Shown here: one piece after another, positions 38,265 to 47,723 of the stretch
Layout: each line of letters begins with the position of its first letter
Numbering within the stretch: position 1 is the first letter of the stretch
From: Kangiellaceae bacterium
GTDB lineage: Bacteria > Pseudomonadota > Gammaproteobacteria > Enterobacterales > Kangiellaceae
DNA length: 64,000 nt
NCBI GenBank assembly: GCA_013373015.1
Contig: JABXIQ010000002.1
Span: 1 to 64,000, forward strand
Direction of reading: 5' to 3'
Notes under the pieces: model-generated
What the model was told of the DNA's origin: nothing
What the model saw: only the letters and a program-made list of their open reading frames with translations
Database searches by the model: none
Made by a program: the position numbers and the translations under genes

Positions 38265-38361
38265 CAAAATTCCTATTAATGTATTATTTTCAATAAGTTA
38301 TCAAGCGATCACCACGATATTACTCTAGTGTAACCGACTTATTGATTTAGGCAAATTTTGT

Positions 38362-39345
38362 TTAGAATACGCGAACTATATAATACCCAATGAACACCGC
38401 AAGTAAAACACCGCCTTCAAGACGATTAATTTTACCAGGACCGCGTAAACCATAAGCCATCAAGGCCAAAGAAACCGTCAAACCAATCATCAATGGGTAG
38501 TCTATGGTGATGATCTCTTTATCCACCGAAGGGGCGGCGATTAGTGCTGGAATGCCAAGCACTGCTAAAAGATTGAAAATATTGGAACCGATTACGTTAC
38601 CAATGGCTATTTCATGCTCATCTTTCAATACGCCTGCCACAGAAGCCGCCAGTTCCGGTAAACTGGTGCCTAACGCGACAATAGTCAATCCGATGATGGT
38701 TTCTGATACTTGCATCGCTTCAGCGACACCCACCGCTCCTTCGATCAGAAGTTTAGAGCTGGCGACTAACAGAATAAGACCAACAATGACCCAAAAAATA
38801 GCTTTACCGTTGCTCATTTGATCGGGTAATTCTTCGACAATTTCTTCAATCATAGGGTCGTGCTGTTGGCGTGACTTTATGCCCAATCGCACCAGCCAGA
38901 TGAAATAGAAGATCAAAGACGTCAACAGAATAAGCCCTTCAAAATGGCTTAGTTGTCTGTCAAACAAAAAGTAGTAAGCCATAAAACAGACTGCGAACAA
39001 GATGGGGATTTCTCGTTTTAGCATTGAGGAGTTGACTAGCAAAGGTTTGACAAGCGCGGTGATCCCCAATACGAGTGCTACGTTAGTAATATTAGAGCCA
39101 ATGGCGTTACCAATGGCTACACTGGGCCCGCAGTTGATAGCGTCAGGGGCGCAGCTTTTTAATGAGTCGGTGATCGAGACAAAAATTTCAGGTGAAGAAG
39201 AGCCAATGGCGACAATAGTTAAACCCACGATTAAGCGAGAAACACCAAAGTTACGAGCTATGGCTGCGGCACCGTCAGTGAAGCGATCTGCACTCCACAC
39301 CAGTAAACTGATACCAACGATGATATAAGCTAGAAATTCTAACAT
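38362..39345 (-). CDS. yrbG: Inner-membrane Na+/Ca2+ exchanger-family protein YrbG
   Basis: A 327-residue cation/Ca2+ antiporter family protein with about ten transmembrane helices in two inverted halves. Each half has an alpha-repeat: VAIGSSSPEIF and VALGTSLPELA, with the ion-binding acidic residues. It lies at its conserved place before kdsD. The physiological role of YrbG is unsettled even in E. coli. Confidence 0.93.
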   Translation of the reverse strand: MLEFLAYIIVGISLLVWSADRFTDGAAAIARNFGVSRLIVGLTIVAIGSSSPEIFVSITDSLKSCAPDAINCGPSVAIGNAIGSNITNVALVLGITALVKPLLVNSSMLKREIPILFAVCFMAYYFLFDRQLSHFEGLILLTSLIFYFIWLVRLGIKSRQQHDPMIEEIVEELPDQMSNGKAIFWVIVGLILLVASSKLLIEGAVGVAEAMQVSETIIGLTIVALGTSLPELAASVAGVLKDEHEIAIGNVIGSNIFNLLAVLGIPALIAAPSVDKEIITIDYPLMIGLTVSLALMAYGLRGPGKINRLEGGVLLAVFIGYYIVRVF

Positions 39346-39770
39346 TGAAACCTTAATAATTTATCTAATGACCATTATAGAATAGAGCATCTCGGTCATA
39401 GCAAGGGTAAAATTGTTTCAAACCTTTGCTTTGACTCATAAGATGAACATAGGCGCCACCAATACTTGTTACTGAGGTGTGCCGAGCACAAACGCGCCAT
39501 TGTACTGGTTCTTAGGCCTAAAGTCATTATGACTGATGAAAGCTAAAATGATCTAATGCTCAATGCCAATGAGGTCTGCCTTTGAGTATGATGAGTAACT
39601 CATATATATGCCTTGATAGGTGTTTATTGCCGCAATTTAGGGTAAAATCTCGCCACTTTTATGCCATACTTGATAGCTATTGGCTTGAATTGTGAGGCTT
39701 TAGCGCCACTTTAGGTGCTGATAATAAGCGCTAGTTTTTTTGCCGCTAGCTGTAAACACTCCGCAAAGCA
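39346..39770. other. Divergent intergenic region between yrbG and ibaG
   Basis: No gene is recognised in 425 nt. A likely -10 for ibaG-murA (GGGTAAAATCTCGCC, box 39643-39648) is present without a good -35. The rest shows nothing I can name. Confidence 0.5.
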
Positions 39771-40040
39771 ATGAGTATACTGGATAAAACACTGATGATT
39801 GAAAAGATAAAACAACTGATCGAGCAACACATTGATACCCAAGAAGTTCGCGTAGATGGCGATGGAAGCCATTTTCAAGCGATAGTAGTTAGTAGCGCAT
39901 TTGAAGGTGTTCGAGCAGTGAAAAAACAGCAAATGGTCTATGCCGCAGTAAATGATTATATTGCCAGTGGTGAGATCCACGCTTTAACAATCAAGGCTTA
40001 TACGCCGAGCGAGTGGGAAAAAGCAAAACTATTCGTCTAG
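39771..40040 (+). CDS. ibaG: BolA-family iron-sulfur metabolism protein IbaG
   Basis: A small BolA-type protein (89 residues from the track start, 81 from ATG 39795) that partners with monothiol glutaredoxins. It contains the IbaG signature VDGDGSHFQAIVVS, VKKQQMVY and HALTIKAYTPSEW, including the conserved His. It is just upstream of murA, the standard gene order. The start is uncertain because neither ATG has a strong ribosome site. Confidence 0.95.
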   Translation: MSILDKTLMIEKIKQLIEQHIDTQEVRVDGDGSHFQAIVVSSAFEGVRAVKKQQMVYAAVNDYIASGEIHALTIKAYTPSEWEKAKLFV

Positions 40041-40085
40041 AAAGACTGTTTATTATAGATAGCACTAATAACACATTAAACATAG

Positions 40086-41375
<1,290 letters not shown>

Positions 41376-41446
41376 ATTGTTAGCGGATAAAAAAAGCAAG
41401 GGGTTCACCAAATCTGGACTTCTTGGCTTTAGTAACTAATGAAAAG

Positions 41447-41469
41447 CTCTTTATTTAAAGAGTTTTTTT
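41447..41469 (+). terminator. Intrinsic terminator of murA
   Basis: CTCTTT-ATTT-AAAGAG stem followed by seven T residues, about 70 nt after the murA stop. Confidence 0.8.
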
Positions 41470-41505
41470 AATTTTAGCTTTTGAATTCTTCAAAAAGATA
41501 TTTGC

Positions 41506-41584
41506 GTCATTCCCGCGAAAGCGGGAATCCATTCAAAGGCTTCTATTGTAGTATAATATAGATTCCCGCTTTCGCGGGAATGAC
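41506..41584. repeat. Perfect 24-bp inverted pair of dRS3-like palindromes
   Basis: GTCATTCCCGCGAAAGCGGGAATC (41506-41529) is repeated exactly in inverted orientation at 41561-41584, with 31 nt between. Each arm is itself a hairpin (CCCGC-GAAA-GCGGG), and the two arms can also pair with each other. ATTCCC-N8-GGGAAT is the pattern of the Neisseria dRS3 element. The pair lies between convergent murA and degS. The same hairpin core occurs twice more, at 60790-60803 and 60929-60942. Confidence 0.85.
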
Positions 41585-41629
41585 AGAAAAGCCCAGAAAG
41601 GGTTCAGGCCTTGGCCTTTTGGCGCTTTT

Positions 41630-42796
41630 TTATTGTGTCCGTGTTCGAGAACCGAGAATGACTTGCGTGGTACCTTTTTGGCTATTTCGAAGGTACTCAA
41701 CGGTTACCGAGCTGTTGGGAGACAGGTTCCAAATAGCGGCCATTAAATCACCCGTGTTATAGATGGTTTTACCGTCAACTGCTGTGATAATGTCTAATGT
41801 TTGCAATCCTGCTTTATCCGCAGGGCCATTACCATTAATGGCGGTGATGACGATACCTTGTCCATAAGATAAAAGATTGATTTGTTCAAGTAAGGCGTTT
41901 TGCTGTTGTGTGTTCAGCTGAATTTCTTGGGCAATGGAACGATAATTAATGGTCATATCACCATCTAGACCAAGCCAACCTCTATTGACTTGACCGTGAG
42001 TCAATAATTGCTCCACCACATGTCGAACATCGCTACCGCTTAAGGCAAAGTTTTGATAGATTTTTTCATCTGAATCATCACGCGAGCTTAGCGAGGTAAT
42101 GCCAACTAGATTGCCCTTGGCATCAATCAAAGCACCGCCTGAATTGCCGGGGCGCAAGGCTGCGTCGGTTTGAATATAGTGCGCAACTCTAGAAAAGAAC
42201 TTAGCGCTCACAATACCCTGAGTTACAGTTTGCTCAAATGCCATATAAGGAGTACCTATGGCAAAGACTTTATCTCCAATTCGAGTATTATCAGCCTTTG
42301 GTAAAGGTAAGAAATATTGCGGCTGGTGGTCGACTTTCAATATTGCAATATCCGAATCAGCGTCGGCACCAACTATTTGAGCGGTCAGTTTTTGGCCATT
42401 GATTAATTCGACAATAATGACTTTGGCTTTATCGAGAACGTGCGCATTGGTAACTATATGTCCTTGACCATCAATGAAAACGCCAGAACCACTATTCAAA
42501 AAAGCACAAGCGTTGGTGGTGGTTGGAATACCGCGTAAATTACTGCGACACTCAGTACTGTTTAGAGGGTACAGATCAGAGCGAGCCTGAATAGTCACTA
42601 CTGCGGGTTTTGCTTGCGCTAACATATCGGCAAAACTAACAATGGGTTGCGGTAACTGTTGAACAGATTGTGTTGGCTCATTGCTGGGTTTATAAAAACC
42701 AAAGCGCTCAGGCATAAATACAATCAAAAGAGCCGCTATACCAAGACCTATAAGTAAATAACGTAATATATAACCAAGAGTTTGTATAAGTTTCAT
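41630..42796 (-). CDS. degS: Membrane-anchored periplasmic serine protease DegS
   Basis: Site-1 protease that senses misfolded porins and cuts RseA to release sigma-E. The 388-residue protein has an N-terminal membrane anchor (about 8-28), a trypsin-like domain with His119 (TNAHV), Asp149 (DSDIA) and Ser219 (GNSGGA), and one PDZ domain (about 285-375). The single PDZ plus anchor indicates DegS rather than DegP/DegQ. Between the first strands there is an insertion with two cysteines (83 and 97) not present in E. coli DegS. It is directly downstream of zapG. Confidence 0.9.
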   Translation of the reverse strand: MKLIQTLGYILRYLLIGLGIAALLIVFMPERFGFYKPSNEPTQSVQQLPQPIVSFADMLAQAKPAVVTIQARSDLYPLNSTECRSNLRGIPTTTNACAFLNSGSGVFIDGQGHIVTNAHVLDKAKVIIVELINGQKLTAQIVGADADSDIAILKVDHQPQYFLPLPKADNTRIGDKVFAIGTPYMAFEQTVTQGIVSAKFFSRVAHYIQTDAALRPGNSGGALIDAKGNLVGITSLSSRDDSDEKIYQNFALSGSDVRHVVEQLLTHGQVNRGWLGLDGDMTINYRSIAQEIQLNTQQQNALLEQINLLSYGQGIVITAINGNGPADKAGLQTLDIITAVDGKTIYNTGDLMAAIWNLSPNSSVTVEYLRNSQKGTTQVILGSRTRTQ

Positions 42797-42802
42797 AATA
42801 AT

Positions 42803-43330
42803 TTATTCTTGTTGTTTATTGGAATTTTCCGACAAGTTATGTTCAGAACTATTCTCTAACTTGTCAATTTCCGAATTTTCTGGGGCATAATCAAGAGGCT
42901 GTTTTACATCATCGTCATTATGATCTACTTGTTGCTCTTCGTGATTTTCGTTAGTTGCTTCGGGTTGCTCTTCAATCACCTCAGTTTCTACGGTTTGCCC
43001 CTTAGTCTCTTCAATTTGTTGCTCAATTAATTCAGAGTTATTGGCCGTTGAGGTGATTGAAAGTTGAAAACTTTTTTTGCTGAGTTTACTAGCTCCAGCG
43101 GCCAAGTGCTTATAAAGTGCTTTGTATTCCTCAGTCAGATTGGAAAATAACTCTGCTGTATGCTCAAAATGTTCATCAACATTAGACTTCAACTGATCTA
43201 ACTCTTGTTCTTTGTGCTCTAATTGTTCAGCGATTTCTTTGCTACGGTGAGACATGCCATGCCAGCGACCAAAAAAGAATCCACCAACAGCGGCTCCAAT
43301 CAAGCCAAGAATAAATAAAAAAGTTGTCAT
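42803..43330 (-). CDS. zapG: YhcB/ZapG-family (DUF1043) envelope and division protein
   Basis: A 175-residue inner-membrane protein with an N-terminal transmembrane helix (about 4-22, ending GGFFFGRWHG), a coiled coil (about 30-75) and the conserved LFSNLTEEYKALYKHLA motif. The second half is a Gln/Glu/Asn-rich disordered tail. YhcB/ZapG coordinates cell-envelope growth and division in E. coli. It is 6 nt before degS, so likely co-transcribed with it. Confidence 0.88.
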   Translation of the reverse strand: MTTFLFILGLIGAAVGGFFFGRWHGMSHRSKEIAEQLEHKEQELDQLKSNVDEHFEHTAELFSNLTEEYKALYKHLAAGASKLSKKSFQLSITSTANNSELIEQQIEETKGQTVETEVIEEQPEATNENHEEQQVDHNDDDVKQPLDYAPENSEIDKLENSSEHNLSENSNKQQE

Positions 43331-43512
43331 TGAGCTTAGCCCTAATTTAGTTCCTTAAAAATAGATCAATTATAAAATATAACCAAGACTTACACAGAGT
43401 CTGTTGCTCAGCTTTAGTTCAAAATTTTACAAATGGCAATAACGACAAATTGTAGTTTTGAGCTATTTAGCATTATGATACACATAATCAATGGGGAAAT
43501 ACGAGAACAATA

Positions 43513-44217
43513 ATGACACACAATACACGTTTTGCATTAATACTTGGGGTAATATTTGCGGTTGTTTTTATATTGAGTGGTATTAATCCGCACCATTTTG
43601 CTGACTGGGCGCTGGAAAACGCCCTAACGGTATTGGCGATTATAGCCTTAGTAGCCACTCATAAAAAGTTTCCACTATCCAAAATTTCCTATGGCTGTAT
43701 CTTTGCTTTTTTATGTTTACACGCAATCGGCTCTCACTACACCTACTCAGAAGTGCCTTACAATCAATGGACTAAAGCACTTTTTGGATCAGAATTAAAC
43801 TCATGGTTTGGCTGGGAGCGTAACCATTTTGACCGCTTGGTTCATTTTTTATATGGCCTATTGTTTGCATATCCTATTCGAGAAGTCTTTATTCGCGTCG
43901 CTAATGTAAAAGGTTTTTGGAGTTATTTTTTGCCTCTCGATCTGACTATGTCTACTTCAATGATTTATGAACAAATTGAGTGGGGCGCAGCAGAGTTTTT
44001 TGGTGGAGAGTTAGGCGCTGCATACCTAGGAACTCAAGGTGATATTTGGGATGCTCATAAAGATATGCTATTAGCAAGTATTGGTGCTTTAATTACCATG
44101 TTGATCATTGCTTTAGTCAACGCTAAATGGCAACGTGATTTTGCTCAGGAGTGGAACCATAGTTTAAGCGTTAAGCATGACAAGCCTCTTGGCGAAGGTG
44201 ATAGCCAAAAATTGTAA
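43513..44217 (+). CDS. DUF2238 (YjdF-like) polytopic membrane protein, copy 1
   Basis: A 234-residue protein with about six transmembrane helices. Family-defining motifs are HYTYSEVPYN, ERNHFDRLVHF, REVFIR, YEQIEWGAAE and LGTQGDIWDAHKDM. The biochemical function of this family is unknown to me. A second, divergent paralogue lies at 61902-62498. It has its own 180-nt upstream region, divergent from zapG. Confidence 0.85.
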   Translation: MTHNTRFALILGVIFAVVFILSGINPHHFADWALENALTVLAIIALVATHKKFPLSKISYGCIFAFLCLHAIGSHYTYSEVPYNQWTKALFGSELNSWFGWERNHFDRLVHFLYGLLFAYPIREVFIRVANVKGFWSYFLPLDLTMSTSMIYEQIEWGAAEFFGGELGAAYLGTQGDIWDAHKDMLLASIGALITMLIIALVNAKWQRDFAQEWNHSLSVKHDKPLGEGDSQKL

Positions 44218-44392
44218 AATAAATGTGAAATCTCTTCTTTGTTTGATCGATTCAAAGGAAGTTTTGAATCCGTTCAGTCAAAATTCACTCAGATCTTATC
44301 AAAATCGATGCAAGTTTAATGTTTGGCTAGCAATCTTCTAGCCAAGCAAACTTATTATGAAAGCTCAATACAAATAGGAGAGGGTGTTTTCC

Positions 44393-45049
44393 ATGAAAAA
44401 ATTAATAACTTTAGCAGTGATTGCTGCACTAGGTACTACTGCTCACGCAGCGCAAAATGATAAACAAGACAACAAAGGTCAGCAGATTAAAGCTGAGCGT
44501 CAAGAAATCAATGAATTGCGTAAAGAAGAACATAAGCTCGAAGTAGAGCAAATGAAAATGGAAAAGGAAATCGAGCAATATCGCGATAAGGAAGAGTCAA
44601 TAGAAGAGCGTAAAGAACGCCTTGAAAAAGAAGAACAAATGCTTAAGAAAGAGCAGAAAATGCTAGAGAAAGAACAGAAAATGCTTGAAAAGGAAAAGCG
44701 CAAAATGGAAAAAGAGCGTGAAGACATGGAAGATGATTTGGGCGATTTAGAAAAGAAGGAAAAGAAGCTTGAAAAAGTAAAGGAAAAGAAAGAAAAGGAA
44801 TTATTAGCAAAGGAAATTGACGTTGCTGAAGAGCGTGCGCGTAATGAAGAAGCAATGGAGCGTTCAGCAGAAATGCGTGAAGAAGCACGTGAGCGCGCCG
44901 AAGAAGCAAGAAAGGAAGCAGAAATAAAGCGTCGTGAATTAGCCGAGCGTAAAGCTGAGCAAGAGCGTAAAGAATTAGATAAAGGCTCTGAAAAAGGCCA
45001 AGAAAAACGTGAAGAAGAAAGTAAAAAGTGGTGGCAGTTCTGGAAGTGA
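44393..45049 (+). CDS. Secreted, highly charged long-helix (coiled-coil or single alpha-helix) protein
   Basis: Not a family I recognise. ATG 44393 (AGGAGAGGG about 9 nt upstream) gives 218 residues with a Sec signal peptide ending AHA. Almost all of the mature protein (about 28-200) is Glu/Lys/Arg/Met with a heptad-like pattern, such as EKEEQMLKKEQKMLEKEQ. The alternating charge blocks suggest a stable single alpha-helix or a coiled coil. It ends in WWQFWK. It is a single-gene unit with a strong terminator. A periplasmic or surface role is inferred from the signal peptide. Confidence 0.75.
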   Translation: MKKLITLAVIAALGTTAHAAQNDKQDNKGQQIKAERQEINELRKEEHKLEVEQMKMEKEIEQYRDKEESIEERKERLEKEEQMLKKEQKMLEKEQKMLEKEKRKMEKEREDMEDDLGDLEKKEKKLEKVKEKKEKELLAKEIDVAEERARNEEAMERSAEMREEARERAEEARKEAEIKRRELAERKAEQERKELDKGSEKGQEKREEESKKWWQFWK

Positions 45050-45070
45050 TCAGTACTATCATCAATGACT

Positions 45071-45096
45071 AAAAGGAGCTTCGGCTCCTTTTTTTC
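45071..45096 (+). terminator. Intrinsic terminator of the charged-helix protein gene
   Basis: AAAAGGAGC-TTCG-GCTCCTTTTTTT: a 9-bp stem with an extra-stable TTCG tetraloop and T-tract, 20 nt after the stop. Confidence 0.92.
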
Positions 45097-45317
45097 TTGC
45101 CACTATTCTATGAGCTTTGAGCTAGTTCACATCAATAATGCCAAGTCGAATAAACGAGGTTCACAATGTAATTTCAATGGCTTTAATTGTGCTACAGAAT
45201 TTTACAATTAGAACGTTAATTTGCTCACAGTTTCATCTTGAGCTCTCTAGCTTTTTTTAACAAAGAGAGTAATTTTCGAGTTGCTTATGTAAGCACACTA
45301 CACTTAAAGGTGAAATT

Positions 45318-45641
45318 ATGAAAATAAAACTATTAGTATCTCTTATTGCATCTATGTTTTTAACTACAGGAGCTATTGCCTCATACAATCCTACTAATCA
45401 ATCGGCAAAACCTGCTGATACTAAAGGACAAGAAAAAGCTGAAGAGGTGCGCTCGGATCAAGCTAATCAGAATCAGGAAGAAGAAGAGCCGATGATGGAA
45501 GAGGAGCAAAATGAAGAGCTGTATGATGACAGTGAACCTGAAGTTGATGAACAGGACATGGATGAAGAACAAGAGCCAGAAGATGAGCAGGACGAAGAAC
45601 AAGAAGATGAACAAGAGCCAGAAGACGATCAAGATAAGTAG
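45318..45641 (+). CDS. Small secreted, very acidic protein
   Basis: A 107-residue protein of no recognised family. A signal peptide (MKIKLLVSLIASMFLTTGAIA) is followed by an almost entirely Glu/Asp/Gln/Pro mature region with DEQ and EPEDE-type repeats, predicted to be disordered. AAAGGTGA lies 7 nt before the ATG and a TTCG terminator follows. It sits next to the Lys/Glu-rich helix protein and could bind cations or basic partners; this is speculation. Confidence 0.72.
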   Translation: MKIKLLVSLIASMFLTTGAIASYNPTNQSAKPADTKGQEKAEEVRSDQANQNQEEEEPMMEEEQNEELYDDSEPEVDEQDMDEEQEPEDEQDEEQEDEQEPEDDQDK

Positions 45642-45669
45642 TCTTTATAAATGGTATTCTAAATTTTTA

Positions 45670-45690
45670 GGGGCTTCGGCCCCATTTTTT
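45670..45690 (+). terminator. Intrinsic terminator of the acidic protein gene
   Basis: GGGGC-TTCG-GCCCC followed by A and a T7 run, 29 nt after the stop codon. Confidence 0.92.
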
Positions 45691-45794
45691 TGTCTATGAT
45701 ATTGTATTGATCAATACTGAACTGGTAGCCATAACTTAATCTACAGCTGTTTGATCTAGCGTTAAAACATGCGAAAATAGCATCAAACTTTACA

Positions 45795-46445
45795 ATGTTA
45801 TTTGTTTTGAATAAAAATCACTTTCTTATAGAGGGGAGCGTTGGTGTCATTGAAGCCACGCTTGATGAGCCTCAGGAACCTATGCGCAAAGCGGTGGCGG
45901 TGTGTTGTCATCCCCATCCGCTGCATGGCGGTGCTATGACCAATAAAGTCATATATACGGTTTCTCGAGCACTTGCTGGTCTAGGTATCCCATCTGTACG
46001 CTTTAATTTTCGAGGTGTGGGCGAAACTCAGGGTGAGCATGATTATGGGATTGGGGAAGGTCAGGATTTAATTACAGTGATTGAATGGGCTAAGTCACAA
46101 TACCCCGAGCATGAGTTATGGCTTGCTGGCTTCAGCTTTGGCTCATGGGTTGCTGCTCTACAAGCTCACACACAACAACCCGCTCAATTGATCAGCATTG
46201 CGCCGCCAGTGAATCGCTTTAGTTTTGATGATTTTGTGATCCCTGAATGTCCTTGGTTGGTTGTTCAAGGTGATGCTGATGAAGTGGTGGATCCTAATGC
46301 TGTGTTTGATTGGCTTGATTCACTGTATCCGCAACCTACCGTAGTTAATATGCAGGGAGCTGGACATTTCTTTCATAGTCGATTGGTCGATTTGCGCGAA
46401 CAGTTAGAACAGCAATTAATTCCTAACCTGCCAGAACTGGCATAA
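45795..46445 (+). CDS. Alpha/beta hydrolase (YqiA/CocE-like small esterase family)
   Basis: A 216-residue cytosolic hydrolase with HPHPLHGGAMTNKV, FNFRGVGETQGEHD, nucleophile Ser in GFSFGSW, Asp in GDADEVVD and His in GAGHFFHSRL. This HPHPxxGGxxxNxVV subgroup is a widespread family often annotated as alpha/beta or CocE/NonD hydrolase; the substrate is unknown. It is 6 nt upstream of zapE, suggesting co-transcription. Confidence 0.85.
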   Translation: MLFVLNKNHFLIEGSVGVIEATLDEPQEPMRKAVAVCCHPHPLHGGAMTNKVIYTVSRALAGLGIPSVRFNFRGVGETQGEHDYGIGEGQDLITVIEWAKSQYPEHELWLAGFSFGSWVAALQAHTQQPAQLISIAPPVNRFSFDDFVIPECPWLVVQGDADEVVDPNAVFDWLDSLYPQPTVVNMQGAGHFFHSRLVDLREQLEQQLIPNLPELA

Positions 46446-46451
46446 AACATT

Positions 46452-47567
46452 ATGCAAAATATCGATCTCACACCCTTAAAAAAATACCAGCAAGATTTAG
46501 CTAATGGTTTTTCGCAAGACTCTGCTCAGGCTGAAGCTATCGAAGCTTTACAAAGAGTTTATGATGATATTTTGACCCAAAGACCATCGGGTGGTTTTAT
46601 GCAGCGTTTTTCGCGTTGGCTTAGAAGTGATGGCGAAGATGCTGGTGATGATATTCAAGGGCTTTATATGTGGGGTGGCGTAGGGCGAGGCAAAACCTAC
46701 TTGATGGATACCTTTTTTAATTGCCTGCCGATCCAAGGTAAAGTTCGCTTGCACTTCCATCGCTTTATGCATGAAGTTCATGCTGAGTTAAAAAAATTAT
46801 CAGGTGAAAAGAATCCTTTAACTAAAATTGCCCAGCAATTAGCCGAACGAGCTAAAGTCATTTGTTTTGATGAGTTTTTCGTTACTGATATAACCGATGC
46901 CATGATTTTGGGCACTTTGTTTGAAGAGTTGTTCAAGCGCAAAGTGGTTTTGGTCGCAACATCCAACACTCCCCCTGAAAAGCTGTATTGGAATGGTTTG
47001 CAACGTGAACGTTTCTTGCCAGCTATTGAGCTGATTGAGCAACACTGTCAAGTGTTGAATGTTGATGGTGGTACAGATTATCGTTTGCGCACTTTGGAAA
47101 AAGCGCAGATTTATCATTATCCATTAGATCCAACCGCTGATAGCAATATGCAGACATATTTTGAGCTGCTTTCGGGCGAGAAAGGTCAAGCCAACTGTAA
47201 ACTCAAAGTAGAAGGACGTTTGATTGATGTGGTGCGCTTGTCGGAAAGCGTGGTTTGGTTTGAATTCCAATCAATTTGTATGACTGAACGCTCGTCTGCT
47301 GATTATATTGAACTGTCTCGTGGCTATCATACGGTATTTGTCAGCCATATACCGCAAATGGATAATGCCATTAATGATGCTGCGCGGCGCTTTATTGCGC
47401 TTGTTGATGAATTCTATGAGCGTCACGTTAAATTGATTATTTCAGCCGCAGTGCCACTTGAAGAGTTATATGTAGGCAGTGGTCTTGCCTTTGAGTTTAA
47501 GCGCACCATTAGCCGTTTGCAGGAAATGCAGTCGAAAGATTATCTGGCTCTAGAGCACTTGGCTTAG
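46452..47567 (+). CDS. zapE: Cell division AFG1-like ATPase ZapE
   Basis: A 371-residue AAA-type P-loop ATPase that associates with FtsZ and is conditionally needed for division. It has Walker A GGVGRGKTYL (near 76), Walker B KVICFDEFFVTDI, sensor ATSNTPPEKLYWNGLQR, and a C-terminal AFG1 motif FEFKRTISRLQEMQS. In E. coli zapE lies next to zapG and degQ/degS; here zapG-degS are nearby but separated by accessory genes. Confidence 0.96.
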   Translation: MQNIDLTPLKKYQQDLANGFSQDSAQAEAIEALQRVYDDILTQRPSGGFMQRFSRWLRSDGEDAGDDIQGLYMWGGVGRGKTYLMDTFFNCLPIQGKVRLHFHRFMHEVHAELKKLSGEKNPLTKIAQQLAERAKVICFDEFFVTDITDAMILGTLFEELFKRKVVLVATSNTPPEKLYWNGLQRERFLPAIELIEQHCQVLNVDGGTDYRLRTLEKAQIYHYPLDPTADSNMQTYFELLSGEKGQANCKLKVEGRLIDVVRLSESVVWFEFQSICMTERSSADYIELSRGYHTVFVSHIPQMDNAINDAARRFIALVDEFYERHVKLIISAAVPLEELYVGSGLAFEFKRTISRLQEMQSKDYLALEHLA

Positions 47568-47723
47568 TAGCTAAAATTTGCAACTTTTGGGAGCCTACTA
47601 TAAATACAAAGTCAATCAAATTTGGAAATTAACTACGGTCTTTGGAGTAAATTTTTTCTGTTATTTAATGATTTAATAAATATACTATATTATCTGCACA
47701 AAACAATAATTAAGGCTAGATAA

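Noticed and set aside
44643-45065. Hydrophobic minus-strand ORF opposite the charged-helix gene
   Set aside because: Leu/Phe-rich frame produced by the complement of GAA/AAA-rich codons. No ribosome site, and it crosses the terminator.
45381-45632. Phe/Leu/Ile-rich minus-strand ORF opposite the acidic gene
   Set aside because: Same artefact: complement of GAA/GAT repeats. It mimics a membrane protein but has no support.
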